From assembly GCA_903927685.1 (NCBI GenBank), contig CAIYOB010000655.1, forward strand, positions 1 to 20,017: DNA of 20,017 nucleotides, in the 5' to 3' direction. The notes beneath the pieces are model-generated. The model did no database searches. It saw only the letters and a program-made list of their open reading frames with translations, and was not told the origin of the DNA. The stretch's first letter is position 1. Each line of letters opens with the position of its first letter. The DNA comes from an uncultured Planctomycetaceae bacterium (GTDB lineage Bacteria; Planctomycetota; Planctomycetia; Pirellulales; Pirellulaceae). The translations under genes and the position numbers were made by a program. This document shows positions 1 to 8,000 of the stretch, piece after piece.

Positions 1-700
1 GGGCGATGCACTGCTCGGCCGGCAGCTCCGGATGCCGCGCCGGCGCCGGCAGAAACGGCTTGACGCCGGGCTGCGAAGAATACGGCGCGCGGTGATACAA
101 CGCCTTCTCATCAATGTCGGTCAGACGGTAATCCCCGCGGGGTGTCGGAAACGCCAGGACGGCGACGTCGCGATAGAACTCGAGCCACGCACGGCGCAGC
201 TCCGGAGTCAGCGTGCCTTCGCCAAAAAACGGCTGCCGCGGCTTGGGCCGCGGCAACTCGGCGTCGAACCGCGCCGGGCCGCTGGCCTGCGTCTGGCTGG
301 CGACCAGGTGCTGCATGGACTGGTCCGGCCGGACCCACGGCCCGCCGCTGCCGGTCCAGCCGGGGCCGGCGCCGAGCGCGAATTCGAGTCCCAGCCGGTC
401 GGCTTCCGCGATCGCATGCCGGAGCAACTCGCGCCACGCGGGGCTCATGAACTCGACCGGCCCCCGTGGCACGCCGACGTTGACTTCCAGAAACAGCACG
501 CCCCCGATCCCGGCCTGCTGCATCGCCTCCAAGTCGCCCGTCATCCCCTCGCGGGACAGATTGCCGTCCATGAAGTACCAGTACACCCACGGCCGGGCAT
601 TCTCGGGCGGCCGGTCGAAAGCCCGCTCCAAGTCATCCGCGCGGGCTGCGCTGCACAACAAGACCAGACAGGCCAGGATTCGTGGGACGGATCGGGTCAA
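1..700 (-). CDS. Exported glycoside hydrolase, GH106 (alpha-L-rhamnosidase)-like, N-terminal part
   Basis: The gene runs off the left edge, and 233 N-terminal residues are visible. A signal peptide is clear: basic start, hydrophobic core around residues 8-18, and likely cleavage after ARA at residue 21. The mature part begins with a segment typical of the family annotated as GH106 rhamnosidases: PWVYWYFMDGN (37-47), then GDLEAMQQAGIGGVLF, and GAGPGWTGSGGPWV near residues 119-132. Known members remove alpha-L-rhamnose from plant or algal polysaccharides and are about 900-1100 residues long, so roughly a quarter is present and the catalytic residues are not visible. I chose the TTG at 698-700 because AAGGAG lies 6 bases upstream and no ATG precedes the signal peptide. 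It follows the DUF2617-like gene by 21 bp, so the two are probably co-transcribed. The exact substrate is uncertain. Confidence 0.8.
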   Translation of the reverse strand, partial: MTRSVPRILACLVLLCSAARADDLERAFDRPPENARPWVYWYFMDGNLSREGMTGDLEAMQQAGIGGVLFLEVNVGVPRGPVEFMSPAWRELLRHAIAEADRLGLEFALGAGPGWTGSGGPWVRPDQSMQHLVASQTQASGPARFDAELPRPKPRQPFFGEGTLTPELRRAWLEFYRDVAVLAFPTPRGDYRLTDIDEKALYHRAPYSSQPGVKPFLPAPARHPELPAEQCIA

Positions 701-706
701 GGGAAA

Positions 707-712
707 CTCCTT
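707..712 (-). promoter_or_regulatory. Ribosome binding site deciding a TTG start
   Basis: Read on the minus strand this is AAGGAG, 6 bases before the TTG at 698-700. It supports the TTG as the start of the GH106-like gene, since no ATG or GTG fits before its signal peptide. Confidence 0.7.
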
Positions 713-721
713 CTCGGAATC

Positions 722-1276
722 TCAGGCCTCGCAGGCCACGTCGGCCAGTTCGAACATCGATTGCGTCTTGACGATGGCCAGATCCTCGGGGAAGGTGTGG
801 AACGTCTGGACCAGCAGTCGGCGTTCGCGCGTCTCTACGTGAATGCAGCTCAAGGGTCCCATCGCCATCCGATCGCCGCCGCCGAACGAGTACACCAGGC
901 CCGAACGCTTGGCGTCTCGCAACAGCTCCTGCTGGATCGTCCAGAAGATGTCCGGCTCGGCGGTCTCCAACTGAAAGTTCATCTGGTACACCGCGTGGCG
1001 GCAGCGGTGCAGATCCTGGTTCTCGCCCCGCAAGCGATGGCACAACAAGCGGCGGGCCTTGGGCAGCGGGTTTCCCGCGGCGGCCGCCACTTCGGTCAGC
1101 GTGCAATGTCCGGCCCGCCAGGTGATCACATGGCCGCCGCTGGTGATGTCAATCTTCGCTTCGTAGCTGCCGCGTTGCACATGGCGCGAGCGGTAAATCT
1201 GAAATAGTTCCGGATGCAGGGGACGGCCGTAAAGTTGAAATGTCAGCTCCGCGACTTTCGGTCTTGTGGTCAGCAC
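722..1276 (-). CDS. DUF2617-like conserved protein
   Basis: This is a soluble protein of 184 residues with no signal peptide or membrane segment. The N-terminus (LTTRPKVAELTFQLYGRPLH) and the later block TLTEVAAAAGNPLPKARRL resemble what I remember of DUF2617 proteins in planctomycetes. The length also fits that family. No biochemical role is known to me. The start is GTG (1274-1276), preceded 9 bases upstream by AAGGA (1286-1290). A near-consensus promoter lies at 1351-1379, giving a leader of roughly 70 bases. The next gene, the exported GH106-like hydrolase, begins 21 bp after its stop, so the two probably form an operon. Conservation of that pairing cannot be judged here. The family assignment is from memory of the sequence pattern and should be confirmed by a profile search. 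Confidence 0.7.
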   Translation of the reverse strand: MLTTRPKVAELTFQLYGRPLHPELFQIYRSRHVQRGSYEAKIDITSGGHVITWRAGHCTLTEVAAAAGNPLPKARRLLCHRLRGENQDLHRCRHAVYQMNFQLETAEPDIFWTIQQELLRDAKRSGLVYSFGGGDRMAMGPLSCIHVETRERRLLVQTFHTFPEDLAIVKTQSMFELADVACEA

Positions 1277-1350
1277 GGACTCGATTCCTTGTCACTCGTC
1301 GATGAATGAACGATATGAAAACGAACGACACCGGACCCAAATGATGAGGC

Positions 1351-1379
1351 ATTATAAAGCCTCGACAACGGTCCGACAA
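1351..1379 (-). promoter_or_regulatory. Sigma70-type promoter for the DUF2617-GH106 pair
   Basis: On the minus strand the sequence reads TTGTCG (1374-1379), a 17-base spacer, then a perfect TATAAT (1351-1356). Transcription would start near 1344, leaving a leader of about 68 bases before the GTG at 1276. It is one of the few AT-rich stretches in this GC-rich window, and the spacing is optimal. Confidence 0.7.
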
Positions 1380-1453
1380 AGCCACTTGAAAAAGGAAATC
1401 CTGTCTTCGGGCGCCGCCGTCTTGACAAACGCGCGCCCCGCGTTCTGCAGCGT

Positions 1454-2230
1454 TCAGACCAGCAGCGTGAACAAGTCGTAGGCGGCATGTGTGCCCACGG
1501 TGACACCAAAGCCGCGAATCAGGAACAGGGCCGAAAACGACAGCCCGGCAAGCAGGCGGAACGTGAACGTCGACCACGCGAACACTTCGCCCTGGGGCGT
1601 CGCGATGTGCCAACTCAGGAACGGGAAATCCCACTGGTAGTGCGCGACGGCGAACAGCAGACTGGTCGCCACGGCGGCCGCCAGCCAGCTGCTGCGCCAC
1701 GACATCCCGGCCCAGCGGCAGACGGCTCCCACCGCGGACAGCAACAGCAAGCGGAACAGGATTTCCTCGTAAATCCCCGCCCCCAGGTACGCGACCGCCA
1801 GCGCCGCCACCGAGGCTTCTTCGCCCGGTTCGCCAGCGGCGCACGTCACGGCGGCCGGGGTGAACAGCCGGCTCTGCCATTCCGCGAGGACAACCAGGGC
1901 GAAGCCGAACACCAGCGACTCGAGCAACATCCCGTACAGCACGCTCCAGCTCAGCCGCCAAGGTTGGCGCGTGACATGCTGCCAGGCCAGCAGCCCACCG
2001 CAAGCGACGGCGGGCAGCAGGAAGTACTGGGTGAATCCGAACCGATCCAGCAAGCGGCGCAGCCAGACGTCCGCGGCGTTGCGAATGGCGGCCTCGCCCA
2101 GCCACAACACGCCCGCCTCGTAGGCGATCAGCAGCGGCGCGATGAACGCCAGGCTGGCCAGCGGCCGCGCGGACTCGCGCCAGTATCCGGATGCTGTGGA
2201 GGCTGCTGGGGAGGCGGTGCTTGCCGACAT
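1454..2230 (-). CDS. CPBP-family intramembrane metalloprotease
   Basis: This is a 258-residue polytopic membrane protein with hydrophobic segments spread through most of its length. It carries the conserved motifs of the CPBP (CAAX protease and bacteriocin-processing, Abi) family in order. The first is EEILFR at 155-160, where the paired glutamates and the arginine form motif 1. The second is FAVAH with His197 (motif 2). The third is GTHAAYDL with His248 (motif 3). Known relatives such as Rce1 cleave prenylated proteins inside the membrane, and in bacteria family members are linked to bacteriocin self-immunity and other peptide processing. The substrate here cannot be inferred. The ATG at 2228-2230 has no strong Shine-Dalgarno sequence. 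The gene is divergent from the TIM-barrel gene at 2447, with a 216-bp gap. It is separated by 177 bp from the next minus-strand gene, which has its own promoter, so it is probably a single-gene unit. Confidence 0.88.
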   Translation of the reverse strand: MSASTASPAASTASGYWRESARPLASLAFIAPLLIAYEAGVLWLGEAAIRNAADVWLRRLLDRFGFTQYFLLPAVACGGLLAWQHVTRQPWRLSWSVLYGMLLESLVFGFALVVLAEWQSRLFTPAAVTCAAGEPGEEASVAALAVAYLGAGIYEEILFRLLLLSAVGAVCRWAGMSWRSSWLAAAVATSLLFAVAHYQWDFPFLSWHIATPQGEVFAWSTFTFRLLAGLSFSALFLIRGFGVTVGTHAAYDLFTLLV

Positions 2231-2358
2231 GGTGGGAAGTTTAACCGGGACGCGACGGGACGCACAACCCCGGAACGTCCGCGCCCTGAAACCGCGCGCG
2301 CCCGGGCTGTGGCTCGCGAACCCTCGGACAAGGGCAACCCGCGGTCCGCAGTGGAGGG

Positions 2359-2388
2359 TTGCCGACCGGGCGGGGTTTGGGGTAAGCT
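2359..2388 (+). promoter_or_regulatory. Candidate promoter for the TIM-barrel gene
   Basis: TTGCCG (2359-2364) and TAAGCT (2383-2388) are separated by 18 bases, about 58 bases upstream of the GTG start at 2447. The -35 match is fair and the -10 is moderate. This is the best candidate in the 216-bp divergent gap shared with the CPBP protease gene; I found no good promoter on the opposite strand. Confidence 0.35.
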
Positions 2389-2446
2389 AACGCCTACGGA
2401 ATAACGGAATTTTCTTGGGTCATTTGCGTGCGAAAGGAACTGCGCC

Positions 2447-3196
2447 GTGTTAGTGGCCGCCTCGACGGAGTGTTTTCCCAACCTGTCCCTCAGTCAAGCC
2501 ATCGATACCCTGGTCGATTTGGAATACACCAGCCTGGAAATTGACATCCACGAGGATGGCAACCACCTGCGGCCGTCCAGCGTCGCGGAGAACCTGGACG
2601 CGGCGATCACGGCCTGCCGCGGCACCCACCGTGCTAGCATCGTCTCTTACAGCCTGCAGATTCAGGCCGAAGGCGAAGAGCACTACCGCCAGTTCGCCGC
2701 CTGTTGCCGGCTGGCCAAGGCCACCAAGATTGTCACCTTGACCGTCCCGTCCGCGGAACTGGGGACGCCTTTCAATCAGGAGGTCGAGCATCTGCAGCGT
2801 CTGGTCAGCCTGGCCGAGGTGGAAGGCATGCGGGTGGCGATCAAGAGCCAACTGGGGCGTCTGTCGGAAGATCCGGATACGGTGGTCGTCCTGTGCGACA
2901 ACGTGAAAGGGTTGGGCGTGACGCTCGATCCCAGCCACTACCTGTGCCATCCCAACGGTCCCAAGAACTACGATCGGCTGCTGAAGTACACGTACCACGT
3001 GCACCTGCGGGACTCGACGAAGACAAAGCTTCAGGTTCGCATCGGGCAGGGAGAAATCGAGTACGGCCGGTTGATCAATGTGCTCGCCAAAGTCAACTAT
3101 GACCGGGCGCTCAGCGTGCACATCTCCGAACTGCCCGGGGTCGATCATTTCGCCGAGCTGCGAAAGATGCGGCTGCTGTTGGAAAGCCTGCTCTGA
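2447..3196 (+). CDS. Sugar-phosphate isomerase/epimerase-like TIM-barrel protein
   Basis: This 249-residue protein belongs to the xylose-isomerase-like TIM-barrel superfamily (AP endonuclease 2 fold). Supporting blocks are SLEIDIHEDG (29-38), TLDPSHYL (159-166), YHVHLRDS (183-190) and VRIGQGEIEYGRLINVL (198-214). The last of these matches the barrel end where relatives carry GxGxxD/E-type sequences. Family members interconvert keto- and aldo-sugars or inosose derivatives, usually with a divalent metal. Two usual metal-ligand positions look altered here: VAIKSQ (130-135) where relatives often have a glutamate, and SVHISE (223-228) at the last strand. The activity may therefore differ. The start is GTG with AAGGA (2434-2438) 8 bases upstream. 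The gene is monocistronic, and its stop lies one base from the stop of the convergent gene at 3198, leaving no room for a conventional terminator between them. Confidence 0.8.
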   Translation: MLVAASTECFPNLSLSQAIDTLVDLEYTSLEIDIHEDGNHLRPSSVAENLDAAITACRGTHRASIVSYSLQIQAEGEEHYRQFAACCRLAKATKIVTLTVPSAELGTPFNQEVEHLQRLVSLAEVEGMRVAIKSQLGRLSEDPDTVVVLCDNVKGLGVTLDPSHYLCHPNGPKNYDRLLKYTYHVHLRDSTKTKLQVRIGQGEIEYGRLINVLAKVNYDRALSVHISELPGVDHFAELRKMRLLLESLL

Positions 3197-3197
3197 C

Positions 3198-3932
3198 TCA
3201 GGTGCTCAAAGGCGTTTCGGAAGCCAGCCAGCGGCGATAGCATTCCCCGGCGACCGCGTCGTCCGGCGGCGAGTGCAGGCACAGCAGTCCGCAGGCACGG
3301 GCCCGGCGGATCACGCCTTTTTCCAGCCGTTCCTCAAACAACCGCCAGCGGGACCGGACCGTTCCCGGAGCCGTTCCCGGTTCGCAGTCGGCACGGCCCA
3401 AGTCCGTCGGCTGGAGCATTTCCAAGTAGCTCCCGGGACTGTTCGTGAAACGATAGGCGAACAGGCCGGCGCCAAGGCATGGGCCGCGCGAGTCAGGTTC
3501 CGATCCGCCGGCGCGACGCAGAGTTGTCGCCTGGCTGTCGCCCGCCTGCCAGACCTCGCAACAGGGCAGTTCACTGGCCAGCGCTAATTCGGGATCGTCG
3601 TCCAAGAGATCCGTCTGGACCGAGACAATCAACTCCAGACCGGCCAGGCCCAGATCCGCCCAGTCATGGAAACGCCAGGCCAGTTGCATCGCCACCGCTC
3701 CCCCCAGCCGCGATTCGTACGCCGCAATCAAGTCGGGGCCGCGCACATAGGCATCCACCAGTTGCTGAACCGCCTCGGCTCGCGGGCGATGCACCTGCAG
3801 CAAGCGAGCGCCCGGAATGGGGCTTCCCTGCCAGACAATGTCCATCAAACCGGAATCGGGACGGCCCAGATTGATGCTTGCCGACAGCTTCGGAACGCTT
3901 AAACTAGCCTGCGTGTGATCGATACGCCACAT
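3198..3932 (-). CDS. Conserved hypothetical protein
   Basis: I do not recognise a characterised family. The product is 244 residues, soluble, with no signal peptide or transmembrane helix. The sequence alternates short beta-like stretches (LLQVHRP 44-50, MQLAWRFHDW 82-91, GLELIVSVQTDLL 98-110) with a C-terminal helix rich in Arg/Glu (WRLFEERLEKGVIRRAR, 196-212). The ending YRRWLASETPLST resembles the ends of uncharacterised planctomycete proteins I have seen, but I cannot name a domain. The ATG at 3930-3932 is the first plausible start, with only a weak GGTGGGG-like upstream sequence. Upstream lie two 15-bp direct repeats and a terminator-like hairpin on the same strand, so its leader may be regulated. 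The intact frame over the full length, bounded neatly by a convergent neighbour, supports its being real. Confidence 0.65.
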   Translation of the reverse strand: MWRIDHTQASLSVPKLSASINLGRPDSGLMDIVWQGSPIPGARLLQVHRPRAEAVQQLVDAYVRGPDLIAAYESRLGGAVAMQLAWRFHDWADLGLAGLELIVSVQTDLLDDDPELALASELPCCEVWQAGDSQATTLRRAGGSEPDSRGPCLGAGLFAYRFTNSPGSYLEMLQPTDLGRADCEPGTAPGTVRSRWRLFEERLEKGVIRRARACGLLCLHSPPDDAVAGECYRRWLASETPLST

Positions 3933-3962
3933 AGCCCCACCATCCGACGAGCCTCAACATGT

Positions 3963-4004
3963 TTCCGCGCGGCAACAGACTCTCGTGAATTCCGCGCGGC
4001 AACA
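3963..4004. repeat. Pair of 15-bp direct repeats containing a CCGCGCGG palindrome
   Basis: TTCCGCGCGGCAACA occurs exactly at 3963-3977 and 3990-4004, 27 bases apart start to start. Each copy contains the 8-base palindrome CCGCGCGG. They lie between the hairpin at 4011-4045 and the start of the minus-strand gene at 3932, a position suited to an operator or an RNA element. Function is inferred only. Confidence 0.6.
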
Positions 4005-4045
4005 AAAAAACCCCGCCGCACGCAAGGGTTTGCGAGTCGGCGGGG
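4004..4045 (-). terminator. Rho-independent terminator-like hairpin on the minus strand
   Basis: On the minus strand an 8-bp GC stem (CCCCGCCG with CGGCGGGG, 4038-4045 and 4011-4018) is extended by an inner 5-bp stem (CGCAA/TTGCG) around a short loop. It is followed at once by seven Ts and GTT. On the plus strand no T-run follows, so it acts on minus-strand transcripts. No minus-strand gene ends just upstream of it. It therefore either stops antisense transcripts, ends a small RNA, or is an attenuator in the leader of the gene at 3198-3932. Confidence 0.75.
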
Positions 4046-4073
4046 CCGGAACAGAGAAGAGGCCAATTCCGCT

Positions 4074-4079
4074 TATGAT
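4074..4079 (+). promoter_or_regulatory. Weak -10-like element upstream of the IMPase gene
   Basis: TATGAT lies about 85 bases before the ATG at 4164. No convincing -35 hexamer is found 16-18 bases upstream, so the promoter call is tentative. The overlapping reverse strand reads TATCAT (4075-4080) and could equally serve a minus-strand transcript entering the hairpin at 4004-4045. Confidence 0.2.
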
Positions 4080-4083
4080 AGCA

Positions 4084-4101
4084 GGACATGCGGGGCTGTC
4101 C
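4084..4101. repeat. Short inverted repeat in the IMPase leader
   Basis: GGACA (4084-4088) and TGTCC (4097-4101) are complementary around an 8-base spacer. They sit just downstream of the -10-like TATGAT, where a repressor site or small RNA hairpin would be plausible. No T-run follows on either strand, so it is not a terminator. Confidence 0.3.
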
Positions 4102-4163
4102 ATAGACGATCGAAAAAAACATGGCCTTCGACCCTGGAGAAGGTCCCGGAGAAAGAACTCGCC

Positions 4164-4958
4164 ATGCCCGACTTCCTGACCGTCTGCGAACAAGCGGCCC
4201 GCGCCGGCGGAGCCATCCTGCAGGATTGGATCAGTCGCATCACTATCCAACAAAAAGGCCCGAAAGACCTGGTTACCGATGCCGATTTCGCCTCCCAGCA
4301 GGCGATTCGGCGGATCGTGCTCGCGGCCTTTCCCGAGCACCAATTCCTGGGAGAGGAGTACGATTCGGACAGTCAGCCCGCCAGCCTCGAATCGGCCGAG
4401 GGCGCTTTCCGCTGGATTGTTGATCCGCTGGACGGCACCTTGAATTATGTCCGCGGAATGCCGTCTTATGCGGTTTCGGTGGCGTTGGAGCGAAACGGGG
4501 AATTGCTGGCGGGCGTCGTGTTCGATCCGATGCTGGACGAGTGTTTCAAGGCGGCCCCGGGCCGCGGTGCAGTTCTCAACGAAAAGCCAATCCACACCAC
4601 CAGTTGCGTTTCGCTGAGCGAGGCGTTGGTGGCGATCAGTCTGGCGGCCAACGTGACGCGTGAATCCCGCGAGGTCAGCCGGTTTCTGGAGGCGTTGTAC
4701 GCCAGCCAATCGATCCGTCGGACGGGCTCCGCGGCGTTGAACTTATGCTATGTTGGAGCGGGCCGTTTGGATGCGTACTTTGCTTCGGCGCCGCAACCCT
4801 GGGATGTGGCGGCTGGCGTGTTGATCGCACGCGAGGCAGGTGCCGTGATCACTTCGATTGCCGGGACCGCTTTCGACTTGAGACGGCCCGAGCTGGCAGC
4901 GGGGGCGACTGCCCAGCTGCACGCAGAGTTGATTCAGGCCCTGTCCCGGGCGGAATAA
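4164..4958 (+). CDS. Inositol monophosphatase family protein (SuhB/HisN-like)
   Basis: This 264-residue soluble enzyme of the IMPase superfamily is close to the usual 260-270 residues. The magnesium-binding motifs are all present: KDLVTDAD (34-41), GEE with Glu64/Glu65, DPLDGTLN (87-94) with Asp87 and Asp90, and PWDVAAG (212-218) with Asp214. The family hydrolyses phosphate monoesters such as inositol-1-phosphate, histidinol phosphate or 3'-phosphoadenosine 5'-phosphate, and sequence alone does not settle which. The frame is open further upstream to 3915, but I chose the ATG at 4164. The extra 83 residues are low-quality, would cross the terminator hairpin, and the family N-terminus begins here. 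GGAG (4148-4151) lies upstream at a rather long 12-base spacing. The large exported-protein gene starts 45 bp downstream on the same strand with no terminator, so read-through is likely. Confidence 0.92.
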   Translation: MPDFLTVCEQAARAGGAILQDWISRITIQQKGPKDLVTDADFASQQAIRRIVLAAFPEHQFLGEEYDSDSQPASLESAEGAFRWIVDPLDGTLNYVRGMPSYAVSVALERNGELLAGVVFDPMLDECFKAAPGRGAVLNEKPIHTTSCVSLSEALVAISLAANVTRESREVSRFLEALYASQSIRRTGSAALNLCYVGAGRLDAYFASAPQPWDVAAGVLIAREAGAVITSIAGTAFDLRRPELAAGATAQLHAELIQALSRAE

Positions 4959-5003
4959 TCGACTTGTCGTGCGTAGAATGTTCGTGTCGGTGAGGATTCC
5001 CTG

Positions 5004-8000
5004 GTGTTGTCCAGAGGTGAGGGGGCTGCCATCACAGTGCCGGTACGCGTCCGTTGGTTCCTGTTCCTGGCGGTGGGCGCCTGGCTGACGCCGGGGTCGG
5101 CAGGCCATGCGCAGATCAAGGAGCCTCCTGCGACGCTGCCCGTCGCGGCCGCTGACCCAAGTTCCGCTCCGGTCAGTCCACCAACTGTGCAGGAGGTCAA
5201 ACCGGAGACCTACTATCTCCGGGATCAGGACGGGCGGCTGGTCCCAGTGCTCAACTTCAAGTACGAAGAATTCCTGCATCTCCGGCAGTTGGATGTGGAA
5301 CCCGGGGCTGCGGGGGTCGAGCTGCCGACGTACACGCTGCAGGAACTGACCCTCTCGGGCACCGCCAGTGCGACACGGGCGGAATTGACGGCCACGATTT
5401 CGCTGCGATTGCTGCAGGCCGGGTGGGTGCGTGTCCCTCTGCGATTGACGGATGCCATACTCCGCCACCCGCCGGACTATCAGGGAGGCGGTGAGCTGTT
5501 CGTCACCTGCGATCACGACAGCGGCGGGTACGTGTGCTGGATTCGGGGGCCGCAGGACGTGACGCACCAGATCACCCTGCAATTGGTCGTGGCCGTGCGC
5601 GAGGTGGGGAACGAATTGCGGCTGACCTTGCAGCCCCCGCGGGCGACCTCGTCCGCCCTGGATCTGCGGGTGCCGATTCCGGACGCCGTGGCGACGGCGA
5701 ACAGCGGGCTGCTGGAAATCAAGAAGTCCGGTGCGGAGACGCAGTTCCTGGTGACTGGGGTGGCCGGTGATTTTCAACTGGCTTGGTCCAAAGGCCGGAC
5801 CGCGCCCGTCGAAACGCGACCGGTGCTCCGGGCGGACGTCAAGTCTACCGTCCGCGTCGACGGGGTGCGGGAGGTCAATGGCGACGTGCGGGTGGCGGTG
5901 ACCAGTCTGCGGGGCGAAATCGAGTCGTTCGGCGTGCGCTTGCCGCCAGGCACGCAGCTGCTTCCCACCCAGCCCAGTCAAACGGGCTACCGGCTGACGG
6001 AGATCGCCGGCTCCGAGGAAGCCCAGGGCACCCTGGTTCAGGTCAAACTCGACCGGCCGACCGCGGCGCCCGTGGAGGTCCAGTTGCTGACCAAGATCAC
6101 TCCCACCAGCAATGGCAGTGCGCCGGAGTTTGAAGCGGGCGGCGTCGAAGTCGAGGACGCGATCCGGCAGACGTCCGTCCTGGATATTGTCATCGAGGGC
6201 GATCTGGCCGTAACCTGGAAACCGGGGCCCAATGTCCAGCGGACGGCGCCCCCGGAAGCGTCCCGCAACGCCATTGCCGCCCGATTCGAGTCGTACCGGC
6301 GTTCGCATTCCTTGCGGCTGCAAGTGGCTCCCCAGGAGACGCAGGTCAGCGTCGAGTCTCTGTACATGTTACAGGTGGAACCTAATCGCGTGCGGCTGAC
6401 GGCGACGTTGAAGTACAAAGTCCGCGGCACGCCCGCCTACGGAGTCAGCGTTCAATTGGCCAACTGGCGCGTGGAGCAAGTCGGTCCGGACGCCTTGGTC
6501 GATGCCGACGCCCTGGATCGGGAGAAACGCGAACCGCTGCAGATCCCCCTGCGGGCGGCGGCCGTGCCGGACAGCGGCGAGTTCACGCTGCGACTGGACG
6601 CGATCCAGGAAATCCCCGAACGGTCCGGAACGATCTCGATCACGTTGCCGCGGCCGGAAGCCAAAGCCTCGGCCCGCGCCATCGTCGCCGTGCTGCCGGC
6701 GGACAACGTGGAATTGACGATTACCGAGGGCGATCTGCAAGGCTTGGAAAAGGAGCCTTTTCCGCCGCAACTCGAATTGCCCGCCCGCCAGCAGACGCCG
6801 TTGTTCTTCCGCGAGCGGAGCGACGTCAAGTCGGCGGTCCTGGGGGCCGCGCTGCGGCTGCGGACACGGGCCGTCTCGGTAGCTTCGCACATTCGCCTGG
6901 ACGTGGCCGGCCCGCAACTGCATGTCCGGCAACAGTTGGGTTACCGTGTCGCTTACGAGCCGCTGCGCACGTTGGAATTGCTGATCCCCGGGCCCGTGCT
7001 GGATTCCGGCGCTCTTAAAATCCTGTACGCCGACCAGGCCCTGCCGTTTGCCGAAGTCAGCGCTGCCAGTGCTTCCGCGGACGCAGGGCCGGGCGCCGCG
7101 CCGCCGGACCGCCCGGTCCGGGTCCAAGTGGACCTGCTCGCCGACCGGATCGGCCCGTTGGATGTGCTGCTGCAATACGACGTGCCGACGGTCGATCCGG
7201 GGCAGACCGGCACGAGCCAGACCCAGGTGCCCCTGGTCCTGCCGGTAGCCGGCCCAGACACGTTCCTGACGACCAGTCGGCTGGAAATCGACGCGGGCCT
7301 GGATTCGCAAGTGCAGCTGCCGGGCGGGGACTGGGAGCGGGATGAGGCGTCCGACCGGCCGGAAGGCGGCGAGGCCTACTCCTCGCGTTCGTTCCCCGCG
7401 CACGTGGACCTGTTGATCACGCGTCTGGACCGTCGGCGGACCACGTCGACCGCCGTCTTGCAGGTCTGGGTACAGAGCTGGCTGGGCGCGGCGCGCCGCC
7501 GAGACCGGGCCGTCTTTCGCATCTTGACCGACGAGGAGCGGATTCAGTTCCGTCCGGCCACCGGGGCTCAGCTCGAACACGTCCTGGTCGACTCGCGTTT
7601 GATTCCGCCGGGGAAAAGTGAGTCCGGCTGGACGGCGCTGGCTTTGCCTCCCAGCGCGACGCCGCAAGAGCATGTCGTCGAGATCTGGCAGTCCGCACCG
7701 CGCCGCCAAGCCGCCCTGGACCGCACGACGCTGCAGACGCCGCTGCTGCAGGGCACCAGCTGGACCAAACGCGTGTACTGGGAGGTGGTGTTGCCGGCGG
7801 ACCAATGCCTGCTGTGGCCGCCCGCCGGCTGGACTCCGGAATTCGAATGGCGGAGGCGGGGCCTGTGGCTGGAGCGCCGGGCGACGCTGGAGCCGGGCGA
7901 GTTGGAGCAGTGGATCGGCGCCAGTCACCAGGAGGGCCCGTCGGCGTCGCTGCCGCGGTACCTGTTCAGTGGCTTTGGCGACGTCGAGAGCGTCGACTTG

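Noticed and set aside
111..590. Minus-strand open frame of 159 codons at the left edge
   Set aside because: It is in a different frame from the GH106-like protein, which has a signal peptide, a ribosome binding site and family motifs.
1380..1453. Possible terminator after the CPBP gene on the minus strand
   Set aside because: A GGGCGC/GCGCCC pairing exists, but the loop is about 18 bases and the T-run lies some 15 bases beyond the stem, so it is not a convincing rho-independent terminator.
3904..4122. Minus-strand small open frame of 72 codons upstream of the hypothetical gene
   Set aside because: It runs through the terminator hairpin and both direct repeats and overlaps the start of the better-supported gene. 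No ribosome binding site was found.
3915..4163. N-terminal extension of the IMPase by 83 residues
   Set aside because: It would cross the terminator hairpin and repeats, has poor composition, and the family N-terminus matches the start at 4164.
4743..6323. Long minus-strand open frame of 526 codons opposite the IMPase and module A genes
   Set aside because: It overlaps two well-supported plus-strand genes, is dominated by Arg/Gly/Pro/Gln, and shows no domain. It is a GC-rich shadow of the real reading frames.
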